A DNA stretch of 64,000 nt, taken from positions 496,001 to 560,000 of the forward strand of contig NC_006041.1 of the NCBI RefSeq assembly GCF_000002515.2, in the 5' to 3' direction. The stretch comes from Kluyveromyces lactis (lineage: Eukaryota; Ascomycota; Saccharomycetes; Saccharomycetales; Saccharomycetaceae). The translations under genes were made by a program, and so were the position numbers. Positions 38,858-49,878 of this stretch are shown here, piece after piece (the stretch's first letter is position 1; each line of letters opens with the position of its first letter). The notes under the pieces were generated by a model. It was not told the origin of the DNA. It saw nothing but the letters and a program-made list of their open reading frames with translations, and did not search any database.

Positions 38858-39754
38858 TGGAACAATCCTCATCCTTTTATCCAGATATTATTTTTCCCCC
38901 TTTGCTATAGACTGCCTGTATGATACACCTGCATATTTTTTTCCTTCTTCATCATATTTCTTACATTCATTCCTTTCTAATTCTCTACTTCATTTCAAAT
39001 TACCTTCCATTTTTTTTTTTACTTTGTTTCTGTGGGTGCGGACACAAGGTGACCATGTTTAGTCAACCTTACAGGTCCCATAAACACTTCAAAAAAGAAC
39101 ATTCACTTCTCAATTGCAGTTTACAATCGACTTTTTTGAACATTCATTCTCAACAATGTCTGACTCTTTTCAACACATTAAAGACACTCACTCGCCTGTA
39201 ATGTTTGTTTCCTCTGTTGTTTTCTGTCAATTTTTTTAATTAATTCACACTTTTACTCTGAAAAAACAGGACAAAGTATTATGCTTCGTCAATAAGATGC
39301 ACTTTTTTCTTTGGTTTCCCTTGTTACTTTTCCATATCTTTAATTCTTACCATCGCATATTCTTTCAAGTTCGTTAACATCGGAAATCGATACTGTCCGC
39401 AACATGCACATCTAATTCTTCTGTAAATCATGTATTCTCATTAGCTACACATTTAACCCATATTATACATTCCGTCCAAACAAGCTGAGTCGCTGTCCGC
39501 TGTCCGGTGACAGATATTCATTAGAAATGTTTGTCATTGAATACGACAATAATTTACCCGGATATGCGTCGATTTAACAGCATCATTTTGGTAAATCTTA
39601 GCATTGAGAGTTAACTATTAGTTGATTTCTATATGAGAAGAAGAACTATCTTCCTGTTAAGATACCTTTTGGGTTGCGCAGCCTTCCAAACTTTCCAAGC
39701 ATTTATTGATAAATCTTCTACCAGTCCACGAACGACATATAGAAACGAATCGTT
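38858..39754. other. IME1 3' flank and FIP1 promoter
   Basis: 897 bases. The first part is a pyrimidine-rich 3' flank in which a 93-codon ATG frame (38920-39201) is rich in Phe, Leu, His and Ser from T-tracts and is not credible. The FIP1 side has a Reb1-type TTACCCG at 39554-39560. Confidence 0.5.
39554..39560. promoter_or_regulatory. Reb1-type site TTACCCG upstream of FIP1
   Basis: TTACCCGG about 195 bases before the FIP1 ATG. Confidence 0.45.
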
Positions 39755-40642
39755 ATGAGCAGTGAGGATGAAGACGATAAGTTTCTATACAGCGATGAGG
39801 AGGATTCTAACGTAGTCGCAAAGCAAGAGGGTCCTGCATTGAAAAGACAAAAGGTCGAAGAAACACCCAAGATACTAGCTCATGATGTACCGGAAGGTAA
39901 TACGAATGAGGTAGAGAGTGAGGCCTCCAATCAGGATAGTTCATCAGATGAGGATGACAGCAGTGACTCAGATTCAGATGTTGAGATTATCATCGGAACT
40001 GGTAACGATACCTCTAAGATAGATTCTGGTAAGTCCCAGATATCTGCTATAACAGACACAACGCCTCTTGGTACAGCGGATCATGCTATTGCAGCAGTGG
40101 CTGGTATATCGGACGTGGTTCCTGTACAGGAGGGTTCAATACCACCTGAACAGCAGCAGCAGCAACAACAAACTATTGATTTGAACCCGGATGCACAATT
40201 CGATGGGAAACCTATAGTACAGATCGATCCAGAAATTCTAAAGGAGAAGCCCTGGAGACAACCAGGAGCGAATATTTCAGATTATTTCAATTATGGATTT
40301 AATGAACAGACTTGGATGGAATATTTACATAGACAAGAACATTTGACGAAAGAATACAACCCACAAAAGATTTTGATGAACCTCCTAGCTTTACAGCAGC
40401 AAGGAAAGTTAAATGATCCAGGTTCAGGACAACCTGTACAGAATACAATCCAACCTCCTCCTCCGCCTATGGGACTTCCCCCCATGTTTGGTGGTTTCCC
40501 AGGATTTCCATTTCCGGGTATGATGAATAACATGCAAAATCAAAATGTATCAAGCATGAACAACATGAACAACATGAACAACATGAACAACATGAACAAC
40601 ATTAACAACAACAACAATAATAATCTCAACGACAAGAAATGA
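39755..40642 (+). CDS. FIP1: poly(A) polymerase-associated factor Fip1
   Basis: Flexible subunit of the cleavage and polyadenylation factor that tethers poly(A) polymerase Pap1. The 295 residues (327 in S. cerevisiae) comprise an acidic, Ser-rich N-terminus (1-75) and a short polyglutamine near 132. The conserved Fip1 motif KPWRQPGANISDYFNYGFNE lies at about 165-184 and is followed by the Yth1-binding helix. A Pro/Gly/Phe-rich part ends in Met-Asn-Asn repeats and an Asn run. Position and strand between IME1 and BUD4 match YJR093C. Confidence 0.95.
   Translation: MSSEDEDDKFLYSDEEDSNVVAKQEGPALKRQKVEETPKILAHDVPEGNTNEVESEASNQDSSSDEDDSSDSDSDVEIIIGTGNDTSKIDSGKSQISAITDTTPLGTADHAIAAVAGISDVVPVQEGSIPPEQQQQQQQTIDLNPDAQFDGKPIVQIDPEILKEKPWRQPGANISDYFNYGFNEQTWMEYLHRQEHLTKEYNPQKILMNLLALQQQGKLNDPGSGQPVQNTIQPPPPPMGLPPMFGGFPGFPFPGMMNNMQNQNVSSMNNMNNMNNMNNMNNINNNNNNNLNDKK
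40556..40600 (+). repeat. FIP1: 9-bp tandem repeat coding Met-Asn-Asn
   Basis: Five copies of ATGAACAAC, followed by related AAC/AAT codons, at the 3' end of FIP1. Likely variable in copy number. Confidence 0.85.
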
Positions 40643-40855
40643 AATTTAGTGCTTGAGGCTCGTATTGATTGCAAGCAACATTAATGATATATAGCGGACA
40701 TGTACATGTATTTTCGATTCCTTGATGGAATTGTAACACAGCTTAGTTTTAAAGACCTCATGTTGACATTTGTTATAATTAGAGAAATGACATTAATATA
40801 CTATACTTCAAAAAAAATGGCAAAGACAAACTATATATCTGAATACTATAACAGT

Positions 40856-43800
40856 TTAAAAAGTAATGTTGTATTGTTCGTTTTCAAAAACTCTTTTGAT
40901 CCATGGTTGATGGAATTTATTCAGTTCAACAACGCTGGTCAAAATTTCAACCCATTGTTGTTTTAAAAGATTAGAATCAGCGTTAAAATTTATAACTTCA
41001 TCATTTGCAAAAAGGAGTTTGAAGCAATCGCTGAAAAGTACCATATCAGTAAAGTTTCTCATTTGTTTTCCAGTTGCCGTTTTACCATCAGAGTATATAT
41101 CTACTACGTTTAGAAGATTCAACAAAGTTTGTGGTTTTCTGGTAACTTCGTCATGAGCTATAAGTTCAGTGCCTTTCAAAATCATATATCTTCTTTTCAA
41201 CATTCCCTCTACATCACCGCCTTCTTGCCACAGGAATCCTTCATTATTGACCCTTTGCTGTTCAAGATACTTCTCGCAACACTTCTGAACTGCCTTCAGA
41301 TTCTTTGGGAATCTTTCCATGGACGAAGTTCTTGGAAGATACATCACATCAACTGTAAGAGAGCAAACCTTAGATGGATTTTTCCGAGGAAGTTTCCATA
41401 ATTCGTCTTCTTTATATGTTTGTGCGATTTTCTCATCAAATTCGCGCTCCCATTCATTGAGGAATTCAAAGTGTAGCTCATTTGTTTTGTATTTGATTTG
41501 TTTCAGCATATTTTTATTGACATTTACCTGGCAGCGTGCAAATGAACCATCCTTTGCGAATTTGAAGTCCCAATCGTCATATTTCAATTTCTTAGTAACA
41601 AACCTTTTCTCAAGCCTATACTTTGTTTTGCCGAACGCAAATCGTTTCTTGATAGGAATCTTCTCTACAACCTCAGTTAGTTGATTTTGAGGGCTTGTGT
41701 ATCGAATTTTCATAGTCATGAATAAAGTGACGTTATTTGATTCCATGTTTACTTCAAATTCCTGACTCATTTTAATAGGACCATCTTCCGGAATGGATTC
41801 CCACGGTGTTTCAATAACCTCTTTTCCATTATCAAACTCTATGCAATACTTTGCATTATGGCGTTTAATTTGTTGTAAACGAAGCGAATTGATACTCTTT
41901 AGTTTCAAGTATAGTTTGCCATGATCTTGAAGCTCCGAGGATTCAAATTCTTGAAGGGAGTTTTCTAGATAAACAGAAGCTAATGATGTCGTCGGAGCTC
42001 GCTGCAGTCCTTCATTTACTTCTGTAGTATCCCTTTCGTAGACTACGGGCGATTGAGGTGGTGTTTCAGATCGAGCTTTCACTTTGAAGGGTGATCCTAC
42101 GTGCTTAATTGGCGATTTTTTTGTGGTCTCTACTGACAGATCCGATACTGATTTTTGAACATCGTATCCCTCAATTTCATTCCCGAGTAACACCTTAACA
42201 TCTTGAATATGCGACCCCACTTGAACGACATCTTCGTTTTGATTGTGAAGAACTTCAGCAATCTGTTGCTGAGTTGCCTTAATATCTACATTACCAGAAC
42301 TGACGTCTCGGAAATGACCCCAAGTAGTTTGAAGATTCTTCTTTGAGTTCAATCGAGATTCTTCTGCCAACTTCTCTTCAAAGTCGTCTTTATCAAAATT
42401 GTCTAAAAAGGACGAAAATACAGTTTCAGTTGATTGCGGCGGCAAAAGTGTCAAATTCTTATGGGATAAAATGTTTGTAGTGTCAACCGCCTTGTCACTT
42501 GTTCTCGAAATGTCCCCAGTAATAATTGATTCGTTGTGTATACTTGGTTCCGAACTTTCATCCAAAGCAAATTTATTAGCAAATGGATACATTTTAGCTT
42601 GTGTCTTGAGTTCTTGCTGGATACGCTTGGACATGATAGTATTTCTTCTTAGCGGATCCAACTTACTATCATCTTGTGTGCTGAGGACATACTCATCACT
42701 GAATTGTCTAAATGCTTCTTGCTTGAATACATGAGAATTCGAAATGATTCTCGATTTGAATTTAAATGAACTTCCGCTATGATTTGTCGGCACTGATGAT
42801 GTACGTGATTGAGTACTAAATTGAGAATTGGTGCTCAATGCTGGAGATATAAAACTGCCCCCTGTTTTCTGTGAGTGCCAAATTGACAGATAATTCTCCT
42901 TGTGGGACGACGAAGTTAAATCAATTGACTCGTGCGAGGTCTCATGGTCATTGAATAAATCCTGGTCAAACATTGTCGAAAGTCCATTCATAGGAGGCAA
43001 AGGTGGTAGCTCGATTCGATCACTTTCTCTCGAGAAGCTACTGGTTATATCCCTTCTTCCTTCGTCTTGAAACTCAACTGACATTTCTACATGGTGCTCT
43101 GGTGCCTGTTGTGCCTGTGACACCTCTGATACGCCCAGCAACTGTCTATTCTGGCTATGTTGAGACATATTATCATTTGTAGGACTTCCACTTCTCTCCG
43201 GGTTAGAAATCAATTCTGCCTCCTCTTGTTCTATTTGTTCCATAGTATCATCCGCGATATTGACGTCTGAGTTGAACTTTGCTTTATCATGCTGTACCGT
43301 TTCCATAGAACTGGATGTCTTCATGGAAGTAGAGTCCAGTTGAAAAGTCGGAAAGCAAGGCAACTCATTCGGTTCCGGGATCTCTAAGTCCTTTACTGAT
43401 GCGTCATCAGAGAGTTCTTCACATCCAACAGTTGAGGACAAATCATATTCTTTTGCCGACTGGTAGTTGTCATTTGTAGTTGCAACACTAAATATTCTTG
43501 AAGCGTTAACGCTTTGAACACTTGATGACTTATAATCCTGCAATGTTAAAGCAGGCAACTGAGGGAGTTGTGGAACTGCTTGGGCACCGCTGAGAAGATG
43601 ATACCGGTCCTGAAATCTGTGCGTATTAAGTTCTTGTGCATCTTCTGTCGATGAGCCAGATGAAACCCTTGTTTCCCCGTTATTATTTACGAATCTGTTG
43701 ATGCAGACGTTAGGAGTGACTGGGATCTTAGAATCAAGCAGGAGATTGGTTGCTTCTTTGGTGTCTGCTGCCGCACCATCAACATCATCTTCATCAGGAG

Positions 43801-44509
43801 TGTGAATTTCGACTTGAATCATGGTTGAAGATACTTCCTTCGAAGGAAAAAGTGGTTTAGTTGGCTCAATTGTGAACACCAATGGTTTATCCTTTTTTGG
43901 GTCATCTTCCATGGCTTTTTCATCGGCCATTGAGAGCATTCCTTTCAATGCAGGCAAATTTGGATTCTCAGCATATTTCTGATCTAGGAAATGAGATAAT
44001 CTTTCACCTACATCGGTGACCATCTTATCCTTCAACTCTAGGCCAGTTATTTCTTCGGAAGTATAAGAAGGAATTCTGGTACTTGCATTAATATCTTCAA
44101 CAGAAGTGTCTGATCCATCATTTGAGATTAATCTTTTTGAAACCACAGGTTTAGTCTGCTGATAGTTGTGTTTGATCCAAGCAGTCTCTAGAGGTGCTTT
44201 ATCGAGTCCTTCTGCCATACTTATGACATCTTCTGTGTTTTCGACAGTATCGTGGTCCTCTGTGCAAGATGTTTCTTTAATTTCGGTAGTTGTATTTGCA
44301 CTCTCGTCACCCAACTGGAGAGCCTCCTCCTCTGTATTTTCAATGACATTCTCACTGGCGTCAATTTTCTTTTCATTGTCCAAGGTATCCTCTTCTGGGA
44401 GTTGATCAATGCTGATATTGTCGGTGTGAGAAATCTCTTGGTCAATCTCCTTCAAAAGAGAATACATTGCATCAGGATTAAGTGCCTCGCCTTTGTCTTC
44501 CATTTGCAT
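40856..44509 (-). CDS. BUD4: anillin-like bud-site protein Bud4
   Basis: Septin-associated landmark for axial budding that stabilises the septin double ring. The 1217 residues (1447 in S. cerevisiae) are mostly acidic and disordered in the first 800. A conserved anillin-homology region follows at about 830-1070, with KIRYTSPQNQLTEV and WKLPRKNPSKV. A PH domain lies at about 1089-1205, beginning GFLWQEGGDVEG. It is convergent with FIP1 and divergent from JSN1, as in YJR093C-YJR092W-YJR091C. An in-frame second ATG follows two codons after the first. An ATG frame on the plus strand at 40700-40966 overlaps its end and is a shadow. Confidence 0.93.
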   Translation of the reverse strand: MQMEDKGEALNPDAMYSLLKEIDQEISHTDNISIDQLPEEDTLDNEKKIDASENVIENTEEEALQLGDESANTTTEIKETSCTEDHDTVENTEDVISMAEGLDKAPLETAWIKHNYQQTKPVVSKRLISNDGSDTSVEDINASTRIPSYTSEEITGLELKDKMVTDVGERLSHFLDQKYAENPNLPALKGMLSMADEKAMEDDPKKDKPLVFTIEPTKPLFPSKEVSSTMIQVEIHTPDEDDVDGAAADTKEATNLLLDSKIPVTPNVCINRFVNNNGETRVSSGSSTEDAQELNTHRFQDRYHLLSGAQAVPQLPQLPALTLQDYKSSSVQSVNASRIFSVATTNDNYQSAKEYDLSSTVGCEELSDDASVKDLEIPEPNELPCFPTFQLDSTSMKTSSSMETVQHDKAKFNSDVNIADDTMEQIEQEEAELISNPERSGSPTNDNMSQHSQNRQLLGVSEVSQAQQAPEHHVEMSVEFQDEGRRDITSSFSRESDRIELPPLPPMNGLSTMFDQDLFNDHETSHESIDLTSSSHKENYLSIWHSQKTGGSFISPALSTNSQFSTQSRTSSVPTNHSGSSFKFKSRIISNSHVFKQEAFRQFSDEYVLSTQDDSKLDPLRRNTIMSKRIQQELKTQAKMYPFANKFALDESSEPSIHNESIITGDISRTSDKAVDTTNILSHKNLTLLPPQSTETVFSSFLDNFDKDDFEEKLAEESRLNSKKNLQTTWGHFRDVSSGNVDIKATQQQIAEVLHNQNEDVVQVGSHIQDVKVLLGNEIEGYDVQKSVSDLSVETTKKSPIKHVGSPFKVKARSETPPQSPVVYERDTTEVNEGLQRAPTTSLASVYLENSLQEFESSELQDHGKLYLKLKSINSLRLQQIKRHNAKYCIEFDNGKEVIETPWESIPEDGPIKMSQEFEVNMESNNVTLFMTMKIRYTSPQNQLTEVVEKIPIKKRFAFGKTKYRLEKRFVTKKLKYDDWDFKFAKDGSFARCQVNVNKNMLKQIKYKTNELHFEFLNEWEREFDEKIAQTYKEDELWKLPRKNPSKVCSLTVDVMYLPRTSSMERFPKNLKAVQKCCEKYLEQQRVNNEGFLWQEGGDVEGMLKRRYMILKGTELIAHDEVTRKPQTLLNLLNVVDIYSDGKTATGKQMRNFTDMVLFSDCFKLLFANDEVINFNADSNLLKQQWVEILTSVVELNKFHQPWIKRVFENEQYNITF

Positions 44510-45991
44510 TGCCCAAGATGCTCAGGTATATTCGACTAAGGGACTTAAATTGACGACGAATAAAATGGAATATTACCACTTCAAAGATGTGATGAGAGTT
44601 AAGATCACTGATTTAATCGTTAAAACAATTCCCTTCAAAAAAAAAATGAGATCTAGTATAAACAAAGAAATGAAAGATGTAAACCCTACAAAATACAACA
44701 ATATATTATAGTTGATGAACATATTCAATGGGCAAACAAGTAAACAATGGAAACCATTGTTGATGGGGTATGTTAAATTTCCCTGTCAATCACCTAGTGT
44801 TTGTTGACAATATCTGAATTAGGAAATACGTAAACATCAAATTAGAGGAAAAACCAAAAAAAACACAGAATTGGCAAAGGAAAACGAGATCATAATTACA
44901 TAAGTATTCACGTGATTTCAAATTTTCAACTAGCAGTAATTCCGGGTAAGTAAATTCATTCTATTAATATTTTATTCTTTTCTCCAGCCACCGACCTCCG
45001 CCTCATATCCGAGGAAACTCACGTGCCGAGCTCTTACCCGGATAATCATAGTTCCTGACAATTAATTACTTTTCCATTCGCTGGCAGAGATAATCAAAGA
45101 AAGGGCGTGCAAAGACAAGTACCAAGGAAATATAAACCTTGAGCTTCAATCACCAAGCTTCTTCGCAGAGGCATACTTGCGTATTATTTTCACTGGCTCT
45201 AATTCTAAATACTCAGAGTGTGATTCGAATTGGATCATTTATTGTCCTGGTAAATCATCATTTTTTCTCTATATACGAGAAGAGCTGAAGATCACCATAA
45301 TAGGGGCATAATGCGCGCTAAATTTGTGCTGCGTCGTTAATACTGAAAAGTTCCTGGGTTTTCAAACATATGTACTATATATAAAAAAAACAGTGTACTG
45401 TGGCCAGTACATTAGCAATATCCTAACTGACAGGATTTTCTAGCTTACTGCCTTGCTGTCATTCGGCGTTCTTCTATTTCCTTTATTTTATTCTGTTCGG
45501 CGTTTTCCAATAATCGAGAAAATTTCAAAATCCGATCCCCTTTTCATTCATCTTCCTTTTATTCTACCTGGCTATGGTAGTATATTTGTTCTAGTGTTTT
45601 TTCTAACTTTGTTAATATTTCATCATTGTCATACTATATTGAAATATAAAGAAGGCATTTTTAAATATTGAGAGCTGATTTGATTTGATTTGAACCAATT
45701 TAAACTTTAGAGAAGAATTGAGTTGTTTTGCTAAAAAAACCCAAACCAGTCACTCACCGAGTTAGTCAAAAGGGTATATTCACTGTGAGATTCTAGTGTA
45801 GTCGATTCAGAAGACAAAGATATACTTTTATCTAATAATTGGCTCTTACTTTCATTGACCCGACTCTAGTGTGTTTAGAAAACCGAGATATAAAACTTAT
45901 CAATCAGAGCTAAAGCTAACTTTCCAAGGAACAGGTCAAAAATAGCAAATAGGTTTTTTTCCCGGCTTCTCGCAAATATCCAATTCACGTT
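44510..45991. other. 1.48-kb BUD4/JSN1 divergent promoter region
   Basis: No gene is supported; the 72-codon frame at 45453 starts at TTG. It holds two CACGTG and two Reb1-type sites (44909-45040), AT-rich tracts, and a TGATT tandem near 45677-45692 in the likely JSN1 leader. Confidence 0.55.
44909..45040. promoter_or_regulatory. double Cbf1-type/Reb1-type module
   Basis: CACGTG at 44909-44914 and 45020-45025, CGGGTAA at 44943-44949 and TTACCCG at 45034-45040. Each CACGTG is followed by a Reb1-type core within 9-29 bases, so the module appears twice. Confidence 0.55.
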
Positions 45992-48900
45992 ATGGAGAAG
46001 AGGAAAGCTTCCGGCGATTCTATGTCAGGATTGTCCAACATTCCGGAAGTTATCGATCCAGGAGTGACAATTCCCATATACGAAGATGATTTCACCTTAA
46101 GTGGTGGCAATAATATAGACCAGCTACCAATCCAGCCACAGAAGCTAGGTTCTTATAGATCCAAGGCAGGGAAATTCTCCAACACGCTATCGAATCTTTT
46201 ACCTAGTATCAGTGCGAAATTGCATCATAATAAGAAGGGTTCAAAGGGTAGTAGTGCCGTGGGAGAAGGTAACCATTCTGGTGAGTTAAGCTCGGATGAT
46301 GCGACTGCAAATACCAGTGAACAGACTTCGAAGTCGGGTTCTATAGCTCAGATTAATTTGTCAGTGCCTGGACATATCACCCCGCCACTTGACGTAGATT
46401 ACAATCAAGCTATTCATCTTCCGGATAGTTCAAGTCTTTTGGTCCCATCACAACCAAGGCTTTCCGGTGATTCGTTCACTTTTGCCACAAACAGCGTCCC
46501 GCTTCAACCAACTGCATCAAATACCATTTCCAGAACTAGGAACAATACCGTTTCATCTCAAATTACTGGCCCTTCTAACGTCAACGGGTTGGTCCCAAAT
46601 GTCGGCAATGTTTGGTTCCCTAACGATATGAGTGTGAATCCAATGTCTCCTCCTGGCATTCAAACAACTACTAATCCAACTAATGTCAATAATAATAATA
46701 ATAATAACAACAGCCATTTAGCACCAGGTACGTATAGTCCTTATGAGGCAACTGGTAACTATTTCGATCTGAACACAAGTTCTAATAACATTAATAACTT
46801 GGGTGTACCTGGAGCAACAACAGCTGGTGCCCATCAGTTCCAATCTCAACAAATTGGAGGGGTTTGGAATTCGAGACCTAGGTCTCAATCAAATGCGTCC
46901 AGTATCTATACCGACGCTCCAACCTACGACCAGATGGATACTAGATCTAGGGCTTCTACTTTCATTATACCACCTTCTATGGATCCACAACTAAAAGCCA
47001 CTGCTGCTTCTACCAACCCAATTGTTCAAGATGACATGGATTCCAGATCGATCAATTGGGTGACAACTGATCCATCAGTACCATCGATCAACCACATTTC
47101 AAACTTATTACCAACTAATACCATATCCATCTCTAATGTCTTTTCATTGCAACAGCAGCAGCCTCATTTGTCCAATACTGTCAATTTGACGAGTACAAGT
47201 TTGGCAACGTTGTGCTTGAAATTTGGAACTGTCATTTCAGCACGGACCTTGAGGGGCGTTAATATGGCAATTGTTGAATTTGCCTCTGTGGAAGCTGCCA
47301 TCAAGGCAAAAGAGGCTTTGAATGGTAAAGAAGTATCTCTAGTCGGTGCTCCAAGTACTGTTTCCTTTGCAAAAGTCTTACCTATGCATCAACAACTACC
47401 TCAGACTCAGCAAACTCAACAGCAAAATAACCATCAATCTACTGCCATCAACCCTCAGTCCCTGCTACAAGAACAGTTATTCTCAGGCGCAGTCCAATTC
47501 CAACAGCAAGGTAACGTATCCGTTCCTTCTTTTACTGGCAATACGCACGCACAATCGAGCTCTCAAGCATTTGTGTCACCTACCAATCCATCCTCAAGTA
47601 ATTCTGAGAAGGAACAATGTCCATTCCCACTACCACCACCATCTTTCAAGGAGAATATCACTTTGTTGAACGATACTATTAATAAGTTTGGTATCAATTA
47701 TGATACATCTCAGTACCAGCATATCATTGCAAACGCAATTGAATACAATGGAACAAGTGATACTACTGATTTCGGTCCATTACCTGAGCCCTTATCTACA
47801 AGGGAGTTCGATGCCCCAAGGCTTCGTGAATTACGAAAAAGTATTGATTCTGGACAAATGTCAGATTTGGAAATTGAACAGCTAGTTCTAGCTATGTTGG
47901 ATGAAATACCAGAACTGAGTTCGGACTATTTAGGTAATACTATAGTACAGAAACTATTTGAACATGCCTCTTCCGTCATTAAAGATATTATGTTAAGAAA
48001 GACAAGCGTATATTTGACATCGATGGGTGTACACAAGAATGGTACTTGGGCATGTCAAAAGATGATTACAAACGCAGATACCCCAAGACAAAAAATGTAT
48101 GTGGCAAACGGAGTCTATAAGTATTGTACCCCATTGTTCAACGATCAATTTGGTAACTACGTTATTCAATGTGTGTTGAAGTTTGGTTTCCCTTGGAACA
48201 ACTTTATCTTCGAGAATATTGTTTCCAACTTCTGGAATATCGTGCAAAATAGATATGGAGCTCGTGCAGTCAGAGCTTGTTTGGAAGCCCATGACATAAT
48301 TACTCAAGAACAACTCTTATTACTTAGTGCTATGATTGTGTTTTTTGTGAAATATTTAGCCACCAATAGCAATGGGGCCCTTTTGGTTACGTGGTTCTTA
48401 GACACTTGTACTTTGCCAAAAAGACACTCAATACTTGCTGAGGCATTATTACCAAATATTTTCGAATTAGGGTGTCATAAGCTTGCCTCATTAACAATTT
48501 TGAAAATCTTGAACTATCGTGGTGATGAAGTTGCCAAAAGGGCTATATTAGATACTATCTTCGGCCCTATGGATAACGAAATATCTTCTAAACCACCTCA
48601 GCTCTTATATCAGTTGTTGAGTGACACGAATTATGGACCATCTTTTGTTTATAAAGTTTTGTCTATTCCTATGTTGGAAGGAGACGTTAGACACCATGTT
48701 ATCGAACAAGTTCGCTACATTTTGACCACAGAATCTAATATCACACAGCATCGCAGACTCTTGGAAGAAGTGGGCTTGAATGCAATAAACAATCAACCAT
48801 CTACCGCTCAAACCAAGCCAAGAATGAGTATTTCCCATGTTTTTGGTAATGACCATCCTCAACATATGAGGACTGTTTCCGTCAACAGTGTCAGGTCGGC

Positions 48901-49276
48901 ATCTTCTAGACCAAGAGCCTCCTCGAACGCACAATCTCAACAGCAACCCATCCAATCTTCTCAGGTCCAAGCTCAGTTACCTCAACAATCCCAATCTCAA
49001 CCTCAGCATCAACCTCAGCAAGCGTCCATTTCTGGCATCTCTGGGCAAGCAAGCTACTACACCTACCCTGGCATGTTTCCCGCTTCACAACCGTATCAGT
49101 ATTCCACGTCAACCAGTGGTCTGAATGATGATTTAGTGTCAAATTTTGATATGCTGACATTCAATAATGGCACGCAAATATCCTTGCCGCAACTAACAAT
49201 GAATGGTCAACCACTCCCCCATTCTCAGAATAGACATCATAATGGACAGTTTGGTGATGGAATGTTCAACCACTGA
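45992..49276 (+). CDS. JSN1: Puf-family RNA-binding protein (Jsn1/Puf2 ancestor)
   Basis: Binds 3' UTRs of mRNAs, mainly for membrane-associated proteins, and affects their decay and localisation. The 1094 residues match S. cerevisiae Jsn1/Puf1 (1091) and Puf2 (1075), duplicates of this one ancestral gene (YJR091C, YPR042C). A disordered N-terminus contains an Asn run (about 231-239). An RRM-like domain follows at about 394-464, with CLKFGTVISARTLRGVNMAI, and then the Puf repeats at about 610-930, with DYLGNTIVQKLFEHAS, FGNYVIQCVLKF and NGALLVTWFLDT. The tail is Gln/Ser/Pro-rich. The ATG is the first in frame. Confidence 0.94.
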   Translation: MEKRKASGDSMSGLSNIPEVIDPGVTIPIYEDDFTLSGGNNIDQLPIQPQKLGSYRSKAGKFSNTLSNLLPSISAKLHHNKKGSKGSSAVGEGNHSGELSSDDATANTSEQTSKSGSIAQINLSVPGHITPPLDVDYNQAIHLPDSSSLLVPSQPRLSGDSFTFATNSVPLQPTASNTISRTRNNTVSSQITGPSNVNGLVPNVGNVWFPNDMSVNPMSPPGIQTTTNPTNVNNNNNNNNSHLAPGTYSPYEATGNYFDLNTSSNNINNLGVPGATTAGAHQFQSQQIGGVWNSRPRSQSNASSIYTDAPTYDQMDTRSRASTFIIPPSMDPQLKATAASTNPIVQDDMDSRSINWVTTDPSVPSINHISNLLPTNTISISNVFSLQQQQPHLSNTVNLTSTSLATLCLKFGTVISARTLRGVNMAIVEFASVEAAIKAKEALNGKEVSLVGAPSTVSFAKVLPMHQQLPQTQQTQQQNNHQSTAINPQSLLQEQLFSGAVQFQQQGNVSVPSFTGNTHAQSSSQAFVSPTNPSSSNSEKEQCPFPLPPPSFKENITLLNDTINKFGINYDTSQYQHIIANAIEYNGTSDTTDFGPLPEPLSTREFDAPRLRELRKSIDSGQMSDLEIEQLVLAMLDEIPELSSDYLGNTIVQKLFEHASSVIKDIMLRKTSVYLTSMGVHKNGTWACQKMITNADTPRQKMYVANGVYKYCTPLFNDQFGNYVIQCVLKFGFPWNNFIFENIVSNFWNIVQNRYGARAVRACLEAHDIITQEQLLLLSAMIVFFVKYLATNSNGALLVTWFLDTCTLPKRHSILAEALLPNIFELGCHKLASLTILKILNYRGDEVAKRAILDTIFGPMDNEISSKPPQLLYQLLSDTNYGPSFVYKVLSIPMLEGDVRHHVIEQVRYILTTESNITQHRRLLEEVGLNAINNQPSTAQTKPRMSISHVFGNDHPQHMRTVSVNSVRSASSRPRASSNAQSQQQPIQSSQVQAQLPQQSQSQPQHQPQQASISGISGQASYYTYPGMFPASQPYQYSTSTSGLNDDLVSNFDMLTFNNGTQISLPQLTMNGQPLPHSQNRHHNGQFGDGMFNH

Positions 49277-49878
49277 TTTGTTCACGAGCTATTGTTACAT
49301 ACTAATAATATTAAAAAAAAAAAGAAAATGTGGCACGTAAGACGCTAAAGTATCCTGTGGGGAACATCCCTGTATAATAAGAACCTCCCCTCGCTTCCCT
49401 CTCATCTATTTCTCACCTTCTGTTTCATGATCAAAAACTTACACAATTATTGCAAACGACTCCTGATCCTACTTATGTTATTCCAGGATGATGATTTTTA
49501 CGACCTAAAACCTATTAAAACAAGCTTGCAGCACAAACTGCTGTCTCGATCGATGACTTCATACACTTTCGTCTCATAATATAGATATAACTTCTCCTTT
49601 TCATCTTTTAAATGTACATAAATATATTATATATACCTCGATCTTCAAAGTTTATTCTTCTCAGCTTCCTCTAGTTTGACAGTATTCGTCTTCTGTGATA
49701 CTTCTTAGTATATTTTGCGTAATTTCTATGTCACAAAAAAAGGTAACCGCTCTCTCCTTGCTGATTAAACGTTTTATGTGATAAAATACAGGTCCAATTA
49801 AGTGGAGCCAATAGTAGATGAAACTCAAAAGGAAGTATTTGTACTATTTTGAGTGATACTTAAAATTGCTACGCTACA
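49277..49878. other. JSN1-GRR1 intergenic region
   Basis: 602 bases. A poly-A run follows JSN1, and a TATATATA-type stretch near 49625-49635 could belong to the GRR1 promoter. No gene is seen. Confidence 0.5.

Noticed and set aside
38920-39201. 93-codon ATG frame after IME1
   Set aside because: Composition is Phe/Leu/His/Ser from a pyrimidine-rich 3' flank. No homology or start context.
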